Below are positions 1-8,636 of a stretch of DNA of 64,000 nucleotides, piece by piece. This stretch comes from JBALVT01 sp965262875. Lineage in GTDB: Bacteria > Pseudomonadota > Gammaproteobacteria > Pseudomonadales > Halieaceae. A program made the translations under genes and the position numbers. How positions within the stretch are numbered: the first letter of the stretch is position 1; every line of letters begins with the position of its first letter. The stretch covers positions 6,390,946 to 6,454,945 of the forward strand of contig OZ253569.1 of NCBI GenBank assembly GCA_965262875.1, read 5' to 3'. The notes under the pieces are model-generated. The model worked only from the letters and a program-made list of their open reading frames with translations. It was not told the origin of the DNA and did not search any database.

Positions 1-1567
1 CCAGTGATAGAAGTCTTGTTTTGTCCTTCAAGATCAAATCATAAGCATCAACATCGTTAGACTCACCCTTAGTTTCCCCGCTCTTTTGAATACTTGGATT
101 AACAAGATTTTTCTTTTTATCTATCGCAAAATAGCCATTATGCGTTTTTTCTGTTGATATATTTTTCAGGTAATTGTGATAAGCCTGATCTTGTGATGAA
201 AGGTCTAAGGCCAAAATCTCATTCAGGTATTTCGTGTATTCTTCTTCAAATACTCTAGCATATTCACCCCGCGTATCTTCTGGCGTTCCGTAATTACGGT
301 ACTTCGCCACTTCATCGATGAAAAATAACGACAACACCTTTAATCCTTGATGGAATAGCTCTTGCTCTTTATCAAAATGGGCTTTTATAGTTTCTCTGAT
401 TTGAATACGCCGTAAGGCCTCTTCATTCACATCACCTAATGCGTCACCCATCATCATTTCAACACCGTTGGTAAAGCTCAACGTGTCTTTAAACGCATCA
501 ATATCGGATACCACAAAGTCCTTATACTGCTCCAAGCCCTGAGACTCATCGAACAAGTTAATTCCTTTGCCAATTTTTTTGACAATGCGCTTAATACCGT
601 TTTTTTGCTTAACTTCAAACTCAACGCGCGCCACGGGTGGCTTTGTTGCCGAAACGTCAATGAATTGGAAATAAAGATATGCGTTTGTACCGCTTAGCCC
701 TTTTACGGATATTCCCCGTACTGCAATTTTCTTAACCAGCTTCTGGCTATAGGCATCTAACGCATCAAGACGATGAATTTTATTATGTTCTGTTTTGTGA
801 GTAGCGGAATAACGCAAAGTGAACAAAGGATTAAACTCAGCCAATGCTTCGGTACTTTTCTTGCCTTCCATTTTCTGGGGTTCATCCAAAATCATAATAG
901 GACGATTGGCTTTAATCACATCAATAGGTCGTCGAGATTGAAAATCATCCAGCTCTTCGTAAATACGACGAGCATCCTTGCCCCGTGCATTGAAGGCTTG
1001 CACATTGATAACCATGACATTGATGCCAGCATCCGAAGAGTAATTTTCAATCTCATGCAAGGACTTCGAGTTGTAGATAAATGTCTTAGCCCTTTTACCG
1101 TATTCTTCCAAAAAATGATCGGCCATGCCCTTGAGTGATTGATACACGCCTTCACGAATGGCAATGCTTGGAACAACAACGATGAACTTGTTCCAGCCAT
1201 AGCGTTTATTCATTTCAAACATGGTTTTGATATAACAGTATGTTTTACCTGTGCCTGTTTCCATTTCTGTATCAAGGTTGATAGCGCAGGATTTTGTTTT
1301 CACCAGCGCATCGGAAATTGGCAGGTTTTGCTTTTGCTGTACATTTTGAATATTGGTGAATACTTGCTCATGCGTGAGCATAAGATCGGTGTTTTTAAAA
1401 CCATCCGACAACACATCGGCTGTTCTTGTTTCGCCTTTTTTGGCTTCTCTGCCAGGATCGATACGATACGACAACGTGGCAAGCTTAGGTTGCCCCGCAA
1501 AACAGTCCACCACGGCTTCCATAGCTTCGGTTTGATAAGGTAGATGTTTAAATTTTAAGCGCTTCAC
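1..1567 (-). CDS. res: Type III restriction enzyme Res subunit (3' end outside window)
   Basis: Partial gene; about 522 codons are present and the frame is still open at base 1. Translation from GTG 1567 gives MKRLKFKHLPYQTEAMEAVV. A Shine-Dalgarno-like GGATAGAGG lies just upstream, and an in-frame TAG four codons before the GTG fixes this start. Walker A is METGTGKTY (about residues 102-110). The Walker B/DEAD-type box is MILDEPQKM (about residue 225), followed by the motif III-like LRYSATHK. These are superfamily 2 helicase motifs typical of type III Res proteins, which translocate on DNA and cleave as a Mod-Res complex. The nuclease domain would lie off the left edge. The gene is the last of the operon starting at 12125, but an IS66 element now separates it from its neighbours. 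It may therefore depend on its own or an IS-borne promoter. Confidence 0.9.
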   Translation of the reverse strand, partial: MKRLKFKHLPYQTEAMEAVVDCFAGQPKLATLSYRIDPGREAKKGETRTADVLSDGFKNTDLMLTHEQVFTNIQNVQQKQNLPISDALVKTKSCAINLDTEMETGTGKTYCYIKTMFEMNKRYGWNKFIVVVPSIAIREGVYQSLKGMADHFLEEYGKRAKTFIYNSKSLHEIENYSSDAGINVMVINVQAFNARGKDARRIYEELDDFQSRRPIDVIKANRPIMILDEPQKMEGKKSTEALAEFNPLFTLRYSATHKTEHNKIHRLDALDAYSQKLVKKIAVRGISVKGLSGTNAYLYFQFIDVSATKPPVARVEFEVKQKNGIKRIVKKIGKGINLFDESQGLEQYKDFVVSDIDAFKDTLSFTNGVEMMMGDALGDVNEEALRRIQIRETIKAHFDKEQELFHQGLKVLSLFFIDEVAKYRNYGTPEDTRGEYARVFEEEYTKYLNEILALDLSSQDQAYHNYLKNISTEKTHNGYFAIDKKKNLVNPSIQKSGETKGESNDVDAYDLILKDKTRLLSL

Positions 1568-1610
1568 GATATGCCTCTATCCTGCATTCTTTCTGCAATT
1601 ACTCTTATTG

Positions 1611-1717
1611 TTACTCATTTTGTTATACGCTGAAAATTGACTATTTCTATATAAATCAATGAGATATGTATTCTGTTACCCTGTATTCTTACTCATTCTT
1701 TCTCAATCTTACTCATT
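1611..1717. promoter_or_regulatory. Three TTACTCATT repeats upstream of res
   Basis: TTACTCATT occurs exactly at 1611-1619, 1689-1697 and 1709-1717, in the AT-rich leader between res and the IS66 left end. A related pattern (GAATGA, ATTACTCT, AATGAGAG) lies upstream of the HTH gene at about 12138-12160. The repeats may be operator sites for the operon's own HTH protein; that link is inference. No clear sigma-70 promoter was identified. Confidence 0.35.
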
Positions 1718-1808
1718 TTTTTGACTCAACTGTAAGGTAAGCGCACTTAAATCGACCCTATTGATTTTGTCTGCGAGCCGCTAGACAGTAGATCGCTTTA
1801 CTTCGCCG

Positions 1809-3497
1809 TTACTCTTCGATTTCCATGTTCCAGGGCAGTAATGCTTCAAGCTTCTCCACCGTATCTGCCGCCGCAATGTGCGCCAGCACATGCTGGAGGT
1901 AAGCATAAGGTTCCAGGCCGTTCGCCTTTGCCGATTCCACTAAACTATAACAGGTCGCACTGGCTCGGGCCCTGCGGGAGGTATCTGCGAATAGCCAGGC
2001 GCGCCGACCAACCGCAAAGGGCCTGATCGCATTCTCAGCCAGCGCATTGCTGATATTCAACTGGCCGTCCTCGCAATAGCCAATCAGGTACTCCCATTGG
2101 TTCAGTGTGTACGTTATGGCCTTGTGGGTCAGGCTATCTTTGGGCACCCGGCTGACGTTCTTCTCCAGCCATGGCTTCAGGTCCTCGAGAATCGGCACGC
2201 TGAGTGACTGCCTTGCCTGTTTTTTCTTGTCGTGCTCCAGATCCTTGATCGATTTCTCTATCGCATACAGCCTTCGTATTTTACTGAGTGCAACGTCAGC
2301 CTTGGTGGGTTGCCCCACTTTCTTTTGGGTGCTCCTGGTTTCCGCCGCCCGGCTGGCTTCAACGAACTTGCGCCGGGCATGGTCAAAGCATCCAATTCGG
2401 GTAATGCCCGCTATCCGGCACACCTTGCTGTAACCGGAATAGCCGTCGGCCTGCAACACACCACCAAAGCCATCCAGCAGGCGCTCCGCCACCGCGCCAG
2501 CACGTGAGGGGTCGTATTCGAACAGCACTGATTGTTTATCCGGCGGGCCGCCGCGTATCACCCACATCCATTTATCCGATTGGGCCGTTTTGCCGGCCTC
2601 CTTCAAGACTTGTATGCGCGTCTCATCCGCCTGCAGGTAATTCCCCTCAAGCTGAACCTCCCGGATCAAGTTGATCAAGGGCTGGAATACATCCTGAAGC
2701 CGTACAATCCAGTGGGCCATGTTGGAGCGGCTGATATCACCGCCGTAACGCTTGAGCATCCCCTCCAGGCGGTATAGCGGCAGTCCATCGGCGTATTTGG
2801 AGGCAATGATGTAGGCCAGCAATGCAGGACTGGCAAAGCATTTCCCCAGCGGATGAGCGGGGCGCTGTGCGGCGACAATGACATCTTCACCGTCAATATT
2901 GAATACCGCCTTTTCCTGCCAGTATTCCAGCACCTTGACCTGGGCGGGAATAAACTCCAGCTCCTCCTTGACCTTGGTGAAGAATGTTTTGGTGGCCCCA
3001 TCCTTTTCCTCATCTGAAAGTGTGAGGTGTATCTGCACCCGTTGCAGCTTGTCGCTAAACCCGCGCTTTCTTTTCTTCTTTTGAGGCCGAACCCGGTCTT
3101 CTTCAGGCAGCTGCTCTTCGAGCTCACTCAGGGCGACTTCGATTTCAGCCTCATCGAACAAATCAGACTGAAACGCCAGTTTCTCACTACTGGCTCCGAA
3201 TTTCTGTACCGTGGCCAGGCGCAAGTATTCTTCGAGCAGGTCAATGCGTTTACCCTGTTCAAGGATGATGTGGTTTTTGTCGCCGAGGTGTTTCTGGTGA
3301 ACCTGGAGGAGCTCGTTTTTTTCTTCGAGAAGCAAACATTTATCTTCAAGAATCTGGTCTTTTACGGCGAGGGCAACAAGTAATTCAGCGACGGATAAGT
3401 TCTCGTAACACCCTTGTTTTTGTTGCTTTTTTATCGCCGATTGCATGGCGTAATTATAACATTCATGGCGACAAAAAGCTTTAAAATACAGACTCAT
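1809..3497 (-). CDS. tnpC: IS66 transposase TnpC (562 aa)
   Basis: This is the DDE transposase of the IS66 element. The N-terminal third is helical and coiled-coil-like (repeated LEEK/KNELLQ heptads), followed by a basic linker and the catalytic domain. Candidate acidic residues lie in LQADETRIQV, in LQADGYSGYSK and in ALAENAIRPF near the C-terminus. The frame opens at 3497 inside the end of tnpB. A start at 3446 (MQSAIKKQQK) would also work and avoid the 17-bp overlap. Copy 2 (44565-46223) is ten residues shorter in the coiled coil. Confidence 0.93.
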   Translation of the reverse strand: MSLYFKAFCRHECYNYAMQSAIKKQQKQGCYENLSVAELLVALAVKDQILEDKCLLLEEKNELLQVHQKHLGDKNHIILEQGKRIDLLEEYLRLATVQKFGASSEKLAFQSDLFDEAEIEVALSELEEQLPEEDRVRPQKKKRKRGFSDKLQRVQIHLTLSDEEKDGATKTFFTKVKEELEFIPAQVKVLEYWQEKAVFNIDGEDVIVAAQRPAHPLGKCFASPALLAYIIASKYADGLPLYRLEGMLKRYGGDISRSNMAHWIVRLQDVFQPLINLIREVQLEGNYLQADETRIQVLKEAGKTAQSDKWMWVIRGGPPDKQSVLFEYDPSRAGAVAERLLDGFGGVLQADGYSGYSKVCRIAGITRIGCFDHARRKFVEASRAAETRSTQKKVGQPTKADVALSKIRRLYAIEKSIKDLEHDKKKQARQSLSVPILEDLKPWLEKNVSRVPKDSLTHKAITYTLNQWEYLIGYCEDGQLNISNALAENAIRPFAVGRRAWLFADTSRRARASATCYSLVESAKANGLEPYAYLQHVLAHIAAADTVEKLEALLPWNMEIEE

Positions 3498-3849
3498 AAT
3501 GCAGTTTTTTGTGGCCTGTCATCAGGGAGATATCGTAGCCGTCCAGCAACCAATTGATCTGCTGGCCGGTGAGGGAAATCACGTCGTCGTCAGGGTGCGG
3601 CCACCGGAACTTCTCTTCCGCCAGTGATTTGTAGTACAACACAAACCCATTGTCCTCCCAGTACAAACATTTTATTTTGTTGCGCTGGCGATTAGTGAAG
3701 GCATAGAGGGCACCCTCAAAGGGGTTACGACCCAGTTCTCGCTCCACAATGGCGCTAAGGCCATTGACCGATTTTCTAAAATCTACGGAGTCCCGGTACA
3801 GATAAATCTGTGGCATGTCATTGGCCGGGCGGAAGTAGCGCGCCGTCAC
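3481..3849 (-). CDS. tnpB: IS66 accessory protein TnpB (122 aa)
   Basis: This is the IS66 Orf2-type protein, required together with TnpA and TnpC for transposition in characterised IS66 elements. It has the family's hallmark stretch YRDSVDFRKSVNGL and later KCLYWEDNGFVLYYK. The start overlaps the tnpA stop by 4 bp and the stop overlaps the tnpC frame, so the three genes are probably translationally coupled. Copy 2 differs by one residue here (DSVDF to DFVDF). Confidence 0.92.
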   Translation of the reverse strand: MTARYFRPANDMPQIYLYRDSVDFRKSVNGLSAIVERELGRNPFEGALYAFTNRQRNKIKCLYWEDNGFVLYYKSLAEEKFRWPHPDDDVISLTGQQINWLLDGYDISLMTGHKKLHYESVF

Positions 3850-4166
3850 AATTGATCCAGTAACTGCCGCACCACCAACAGGTTTTCGGCACAGATACCT
3901 CGCACAATGAATCCGTTGGGCAGTGACAAGGTTAGCCCCCGATCGGCGTCAGGTCTGACACTCACTGCGGCAAAGCCACCTTGGTCTTGTTTTATAGAAG
4001 ACACACGGATGGTATCGTCAAACTTCCGACGCCAGTACACAAAGCGATGGTAAGTCAGGTGATTGTGTTTGCAAAACCGGGTCTGAGACAAGCCCGACAG
4101 TTTCCAGGTTTGTATTTGCTGCTTCCAGTCAATACCTTGTGGCTGGGGCTGAGTGATATCGTTCAT
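3846..4166 (-). CDS. tnpA: IS66 accessory protein TnpA (106 aa)
   Basis: First gene of the IS66 element, a small HTH-type protein. The N-terminal part, WKQQIQTWKLSGLSQTRFCK, resembles the helix-turn-helix of IS3/IS66 OrfA proteins. The C-terminal part, LTLSLPNGFIVRG, is typical of the IS66 TnpA family. It lies 81 bp inside the right end of the element and overlaps tnpB by 4 bp. Confidence 0.9.
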   Translation of the reverse strand: MNDITQPQPQGIDWKQQIQTWKLSGLSQTRFCKHNHLTYHRFVYWRRKFDDTIRVSSIKQDQGGFAAVSVRPDADRGLTLSLPNGFIVRGICAENLLVVRQLLDQL

Positions 4167-4392
4167 GATTTGCTCCTGTGTGGTTATCAGGAGAAAGTCT
4201 GGCGGGAACTCTTACAAAAAAATAGGTGCTGATTTAGGGGCGCTTACACTGTAAGCCCCTACTTAGGAGCTGTTTTATTGCATATTTCATACAAAATCAA
4301 ACAAAAAAATAAATATTACCTGTTATTTTTCAATGACTTACAAATATTATCTTATTAAATATAGCCTCTCAATCAAACAACCATCAAGCAAA

Positions 4393-5862
4393 CTATGCCC
4401 AACAAGGAATATAGCGTAACGCTCTTGTCCCTGAATCAGGGTCGTAGGGCTTAATCATCTCCACCTTTAGTGCATCCTTTATTACTCTACTTGCCATAGC
4501 ACTGTTCTTTGTTTCGATCCCAAAACGCTTACGTAAACTAGTGTTGTTCATGTGTTCACGATTCACGTATTGCAAACAACAATGTAAATAACAAGCTCGA
4601 ATTCGCTCCTCTTTATCCATGTCTGCAAATTCTTTATATTCGAATAAAACTGCGCGGGTATGCCTATCTGTTACTTCAAAAATAGGGGCTGGTAATTGAT
4701 AAAGCTCTGTTTGGAATACCACCTTATCCACACCTGTACCGCGCTCTTCGCAAATATTGATGCGCCGTAAAAAGGAAGCTAACGCCTCATTTCTGCTTTG
4801 TGGTGGTGAATCAAGAAATCGATCTGTATCTACCAAAGGAATCCCAGGATTTGAAATTTCTATCCTGCTATCAAAGAGTTCAATCATTGGGCCTGTACCC
4901 GTGAGTGAAAAATCCTGATGGATAATGGCATTAGCCACCAACTCACGTATTGCCAGTTCTGGGTACATCGGTACTTCTTTGCGAAAGGCTTTGCCAATCT
5001 CTTCATTGGATGGGAGAAGTGTTTTAATATAATCAATCAGCCCTTCAAAGCCTATCGCGTAACCTTTATTTCCCTCTAACTCACGAACAGTTTCAACACG
5101 GCTATTGCCTCGATACAATATTAAACGAACGGCTTTACGGGCGAGGTGATGGAAGTCCTGTAGTTTTTTTGCGAATAAGATAGCCCCAAGGTTGCTAATC
5201 CCCCATAAGCCATTATCCATTTTCTTAAGCAACTTATCGGCTTGCAATGCCTCAAGAATACCATCTCGGCCTTCTGGTAATGGCTGATCGGTCAAATCAA
5301 AATAAGCCGAATAATCCAGTAGCTTTAAAACGTCCTCAACCTTTATATTCTCTGCTGCCATTTTCTGTTCAAATGGCACACGGTCAAATACTCGCCACAA
5401 CTCACGCTCTTTTTCGGCAAACTCACGTAATTTTTTCTTATAAGAGCCAACGCGGATATATTCCACGCCATCGAACTGTACAGGCGTATGGCTCGCGGCC
5501 TGTATTTCAAGAATAACAATTGGCAAATCATCAGCAGATTTAAACTCATAAAAGCGGAAATGAATTTTCGGTGTTGTTTTTTGTAACAACCAACTTTCCA
5601 ATTCTTGCTGTCTGTAACGTGCAGTAGAAGGCTTAAAACTTGCGCCAATAACATCATGTGTTCTATCCTCTACCCCCCAAACCAGATAAGCCGATTGCTT
5701 ACCAATTAAAGCCGCTGAATTAGCCAATGCGGAAATATACTCACCCATAGTCGGGACATCATCGTTATTATGCTTAAATTCAACCCATTCAGTTTCGTTA
5801 GGTAAACGGCATAATTCACGTAACAAAATAATTAATTGCTCTTGTGTCTGCTCGATGGGCAT
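4393..5862 (-). CDS. AlbA_2 / GHKL-ATPase domain protein of the type III RM operon (489 aa)
   Basis: The N-terminal 150 residues form an AlbA_2 (Schlafen-like) domain, with ETEWVEFKHN, ALANSAALIGK and YIRVGSYKKKL. The middle holds a GHKL-type ATPase module: AIRELVANAIIHQDFS supplies the N-box and SRIEISNPG is the following strand. RNEALASFLRRI and ERGTGVDKV complete the fold. The C-terminus looks like a winged helix. Such proteins are annotated as ATP-dependent transcriptional regulators or nucleic-acid sensors, and are often seen beside RM and other defence genes. The gene follows mod by 72 bp on the same strand, so it is probably part of the operon. Its exact job is unknown; sensing or regulating restriction is inference. 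Confidence 0.88.
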   Translation of the reverse strand: MPIEQTQEQLIILLRELCRLPNETEWVEFKHNNDDVPTMGEYISALANSAALIGKQSAYLVWGVEDRTHDVIGASFKPSTARYRQQELESWLLQKTTPKIHFRFYEFKSADDLPIVILEIQAASHTPVQFDGVEYIRVGSYKKKLREFAEKERELWRVFDRVPFEQKMAAENIKVEDVLKLLDYSAYFDLTDQPLPEGRDGILEALQADKLLKKMDNGLWGISNLGAILFAKKLQDFHHLARKAVRLILYRGNSRVETVRELEGNKGYAIGFEGLIDYIKTLLPSNEEIGKAFRKEVPMYPELAIRELVANAIIHQDFSLTGTGPMIELFDSRIEISNPGIPLVDTDRFLDSPPQSRNEALASFLRRINICEERGTGVDKVVFQTELYQLPAPIFEVTDRHTRAVLFEYKEFADMDKEERIRACYLHCCLQYVNREHMNNTSLRKRFGIETKNSAMASRVIKDALKVEMIKPYDPDSGTRALRYIPCWA

Positions 5863-5934
5863 TTTATTTTTTCCGACTCATAATTACTTCAATTCTGACA
5901 AATTCAACTCGACTTGATCCGTAGTATCGCCCCC

Positions 5935-7926
5935 TTAGATAACCTTGATGTCGGTTGCTGGCGATTTTAGTTTAAAGACCTGCTCTACATTGATTTTAAC
6001 GCTGTCTCCATCCTTGCCCGACCCAAATCCATCGTCACGGAAGACAACACGCAAAGGTTTTCTTATCGCAAGTTGAGTCACAAAATATTCGTTGATCCCT
6101 TCATCAAAGCAGGCGACCAGCGCATTGTCATCGACAAAGAAGACCTCCTTGCCAGCAATCTCTTCACGGATAATAGGAAGCGATAAGTCCACGCCCCAAT
6201 CGAGTAGCACTTGGAACAGCAAGTCTTCTGACGACCTATCATTTTTGATATTGCCAACATGAGCATCGAACATATCAGGGCTGGCTTCATCGGGTGAGAC
6301 GTGAACATCCACCATGTTGGTACTATCAATTTTAAATACGCGGAAGCCTATATCGAGGTTTTCTATACCTTCTTTGCCAGCATTATCTTCTTTGATTTTC
6401 TTGCCTGCACGGCGTATACGTTCTTTGGATATTTCTGCAATGGTTTGATAACCATTCTTGAAAGAGTCTGATTTTTCATCACATAATTCTGGCAACTGCA
6501 CCATAATAAATTTTCGAAACCCCTCATCCTCAGTATTGATTTGCATTACTGAGTGAGCGGTACTAGAAGAACCAGCAAAAAAATCAAGAATAATGTCATC
6601 CTTCTCCCATGGAATTATTGAAAAGATATTTCTAAATAACTCTATTGGCTTTTTACCGCTCCGAAAATCAACCCCTCCTTCGTGCCGACAGTTTCCAAAG
6701 TAGGCAGCCAAGTCAAGAAATGTGACGATTGGTTTGCTCTTTTTTGACTCACTCAGGTTATCTAGTTTATCGGAAGGAACGCCTTGGTAATATTTTCCTT
6801 TTGTAGCTCCGTCTCTCTTTGGCCCCGTAAAATATCTATATGGCCGTTCATCAGCACCAATTCCATGTACTTTATATAAAACCCCTAGACCATCATTCTT
6901 ATACCTTCCTGAAAGGTGATCTCGAAAAAATCGACCTGAAGAATTTCCATCCAAAATTGATCCTGTTGCCCAAATCTCCTTTAGCAAATCATTACTGGCT
7001 GACTTCTTTACAATCTTGTAATCCCCCTGCTTAAACACTTCGACCTTTTTCCCACCCATCTCAACTATCTCTGGGGCGTTCGTTTCAACAATATCCCAGA
7101 CAAAATTGTCATAGCTATATTCTTCAAACTGACGAACTAACTGAACATGCTCTTGAGACTTTGAATAAACTAATACATTTTCAACAACCTTTTGGAAGAG
7201 CATGTCTTCAACAAGGGTCTTTCCTTCATATCGGACTTTTATTGTGTAATCAAAAAGCTCATTTTCTTCGCCAAATATCTCATTACACATTTTCTTTAGG
7301 TTATATATTTCATTATCATCAATAGAAATGAAGATTACGCCATCATCACACAGAAGATTACGAGCCAATTTCAAACGCGGATACATCATAGAAAGCCAAT
7401 CAGAGTGATAGCGCCCATTACTATCAGGATTAGCCACAAGACGCCCGCCGTCTTCATCACGCTGACCAGACGCTTCGTCAAACTCGTCTTTCTCTGCTGT
7501 AAAATTATCGTTATAAATAAAGTCATTACCCGTGTTATAGGGAGGGTCGATATAGATCATTTTAATTTTACTGAGATAGGTTTCTTGTAGAAGCTTCAAA
7601 GCATCTAGATTGTCACCCTCAATAAAAATATTCTTGGTATTGTCAAAATCAACACTTTCATCACGGCAAGGACGCAGAGTTTTAGAAATGGGTGTATTGG
7701 CAGTCACCAATGCTTCACGCTTGCCCGGCCAGTTAAGGCTATAACGCTCCTGCGAACCCTCGACGATTGAATCAGATAACTCTTGGCGCAAGGCATCAAA
7801 ATCAATAGCGCGCTCAAGCTCGCCACTTTCATTTTTCTTTTCGGTGACGCAATTGGGGAATAACTCGGCTATTTTTTCGATATTCTCATTGGTGAAACTG
7901 GGTGTTTTCAAGTCTGGCTTTTCCAT
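5935..7926 (-). CDS. mod: Type III adenine-specific DNA methyltransferase Mod (663 aa)
   Basis: Mod recognises the target DNA, methylates adenine with S-adenosylmethionine, and gives specificity to Res. The catalytic motif IV lies in MIYIDPPYNTGNDF (about residue 130). The SAM-binding motif I lies in ILDFFAGSSSTAHSVM (about residue 460). Having DPPY before FxGxx is the beta-class order used by type III Mod proteins. The stretch between (about residues 220-430) should hold the target recognition domain. The length is normal for the family. The gene lies 5 bp downstream of the DUF4391 gene, in one operon with the helicase. No frame damage was seen, so methylation may persist even if Res expression is disturbed by the IS66 insertion. 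Confidence 0.95.
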   Translation of the reverse strand: MEKPDLKTPSFTNENIEKIAELFPNCVTEKKNESGELERAIDFDALRQELSDSIVEGSQERYSLNWPGKREALVTANTPISKTLRPCRDESVDFDNTKNIFIEGDNLDALKLLQETYLSKIKMIYIDPPYNTGNDFIYNDNFTAEKDEFDEASGQRDEDGGRLVANPDSNGRYHSDWLSMMYPRLKLARNLLCDDGVIFISIDDNEIYNLKKMCNEIFGEENELFDYTIKVRYEGKTLVEDMLFQKVVENVLVYSKSQEHVQLVRQFEEYSYDNFVWDIVETNAPEIVEMGGKKVEVFKQGDYKIVKKSASNDLLKEIWATGSILDGNSSGRFFRDHLSGRYKNDGLGVLYKVHGIGADERPYRYFTGPKRDGATKGKYYQGVPSDKLDNLSESKKSKPIVTFLDLAAYFGNCRHEGGVDFRSGKKPIELFRNIFSIIPWEKDDIILDFFAGSSSTAHSVMQINTEDEGFRKFIMVQLPELCDEKSDSFKNGYQTIAEISKERIRRAGKKIKEDNAGKEGIENLDIGFRVFKIDSTNMVDVHVSPDEASPDMFDAHVGNIKNDRSSEDLLFQVLLDWGVDLSLPIIREEIAGKEVFFVDDNALVACFDEGINEYFVTQLAIRKPLRVVFRDDGFGSGKDGDSVKINVEQVFKLKSPATDIKVI

Positions 7927-7931
7927 GATTA

Positions 7932-8636
7932 TTATTGCCCTTCTATGTGCGCTTTATTACTTGCTTGGCCTTGCTTCAAATCTTCCATCTCATCGCCTAG
8001 CACTCGAAGCTCTGCATTCATTTCTACTTTTCGGTTGTACTGCTTTTCTTTGCTCATGCGTGTTTCCAGCTTTCCGTATCCTTTACCCTTGGCTATGACT
8101 TGCCCCATCCGTTCTATATGAGCATCCAAGCTTTCATCTTTCCTTGAGTCCAGCGGTATAAGCTCGCGCAATATGTATTCATACAAGCCAGACAGATTAA
8201 GCACAACAGGCAATTTTTGGCGCACTGATTTTTCTGGAAACCAATCTGTTTCAAAATATTCGTTATCAACAACCCATTTTGTAGTATCTGCTTCGCTGGG
8301 TCGCTTGTATGTGGCAACAACCTTGATGTTATCTGCATGGGTAAGGTGAAAAACTATTGGGTGGGCGATAGCCCTATCAATACAGTGTAATATTTTGGTG
8401 TCGAATTCTTTTGTTTTCAGTGGCAACTCGAATATTTCTATCTCTTTAATCTTGCCTGTTTCGGCGAGGTTGATCGTCTTTGCGGAAAGCTTATATCGCC
8501 AAACTATCTTTTTAACCTGCGATGCAAACGCATCCTGTAATTTACGCTTAGGTTTTACACGCTCAAATATTTTGCTTTTAGCAACAATACGACCAAACTC
8601 CGCATTTTTCGGATAATCAAACAATGCCGTCATCAA
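7932..8636 (-). CDS. DUF4391 domain protein (234 aa)
   Basis: Small protein of the DUF4391 type, regularly found between a large SNF2-like helicase and a type III mod gene. The N-terminal part (FDYPKNAEFGRIVAKSKIFE) and the middle (HCIDRAIAHPIVFHLTH, DNEYFETDWF) match what I recall of this family. The C-terminal 50 residues are charged and helical (KEKQYNRKVEMNAELRVLGD), possibly a coiled coil that binds a partner. It overlaps the helicase stop by 4 bp and precedes mod by 5 bp, so it is co-translated with both. No catalytic motif was seen. A subunit or adaptor role in the helicase-Mod complex is a guess from the context. Confidence 0.82.
   Translation of the reverse strand: MMTALFDYPKNAEFGRIVAKSKIFERVKPKRKLQDAFASQVKKIVWRYKLSAKTINLAETGKIKEIEIFELPLKTKEFDTKILHCIDRAIAHPIVFHLTHADNIKVVATYKRPSEADTTKWVVDNEYFETDWFPEKSVRQKLPVVLNLSGLYEYILRELIPLDSRKDESLDAHIERMGQVIAKGKGYGKLETRMSKEKQYNRKVEMNAELRVLGDEMEDLKQGQASNKAHIEGQ

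Larger units (their letters stand above)
1737..4247 (-). mobile_element. IS66-family element, copy 1 (2511 bp, intact)
   Basis: Terminal inverted repeats are GTAAGCGCACTTAAATCG (left, from 1737) and GTAAGCGCCCCTAAATCA (right, reading inward from 4247). The element is flanked by a perfect 8-bp target duplication ACTGTAAG (1729-1736 and 4248-4255), as expected for IS66. It carries tnpA, tnpB and tnpC on the minus strand. It sits between the AlbA_2 gene and res of the type III operon. The intact duplication suggests a simple and fairly recent insertion. A second copy lies at 44493-46973. Confidence 0.95.

Noticed and set aside
773..1543. Open frames on the plus strand opposite res
   Set aside because: They are shadows of the long res frame, which has helicase motifs and a ribosome site.
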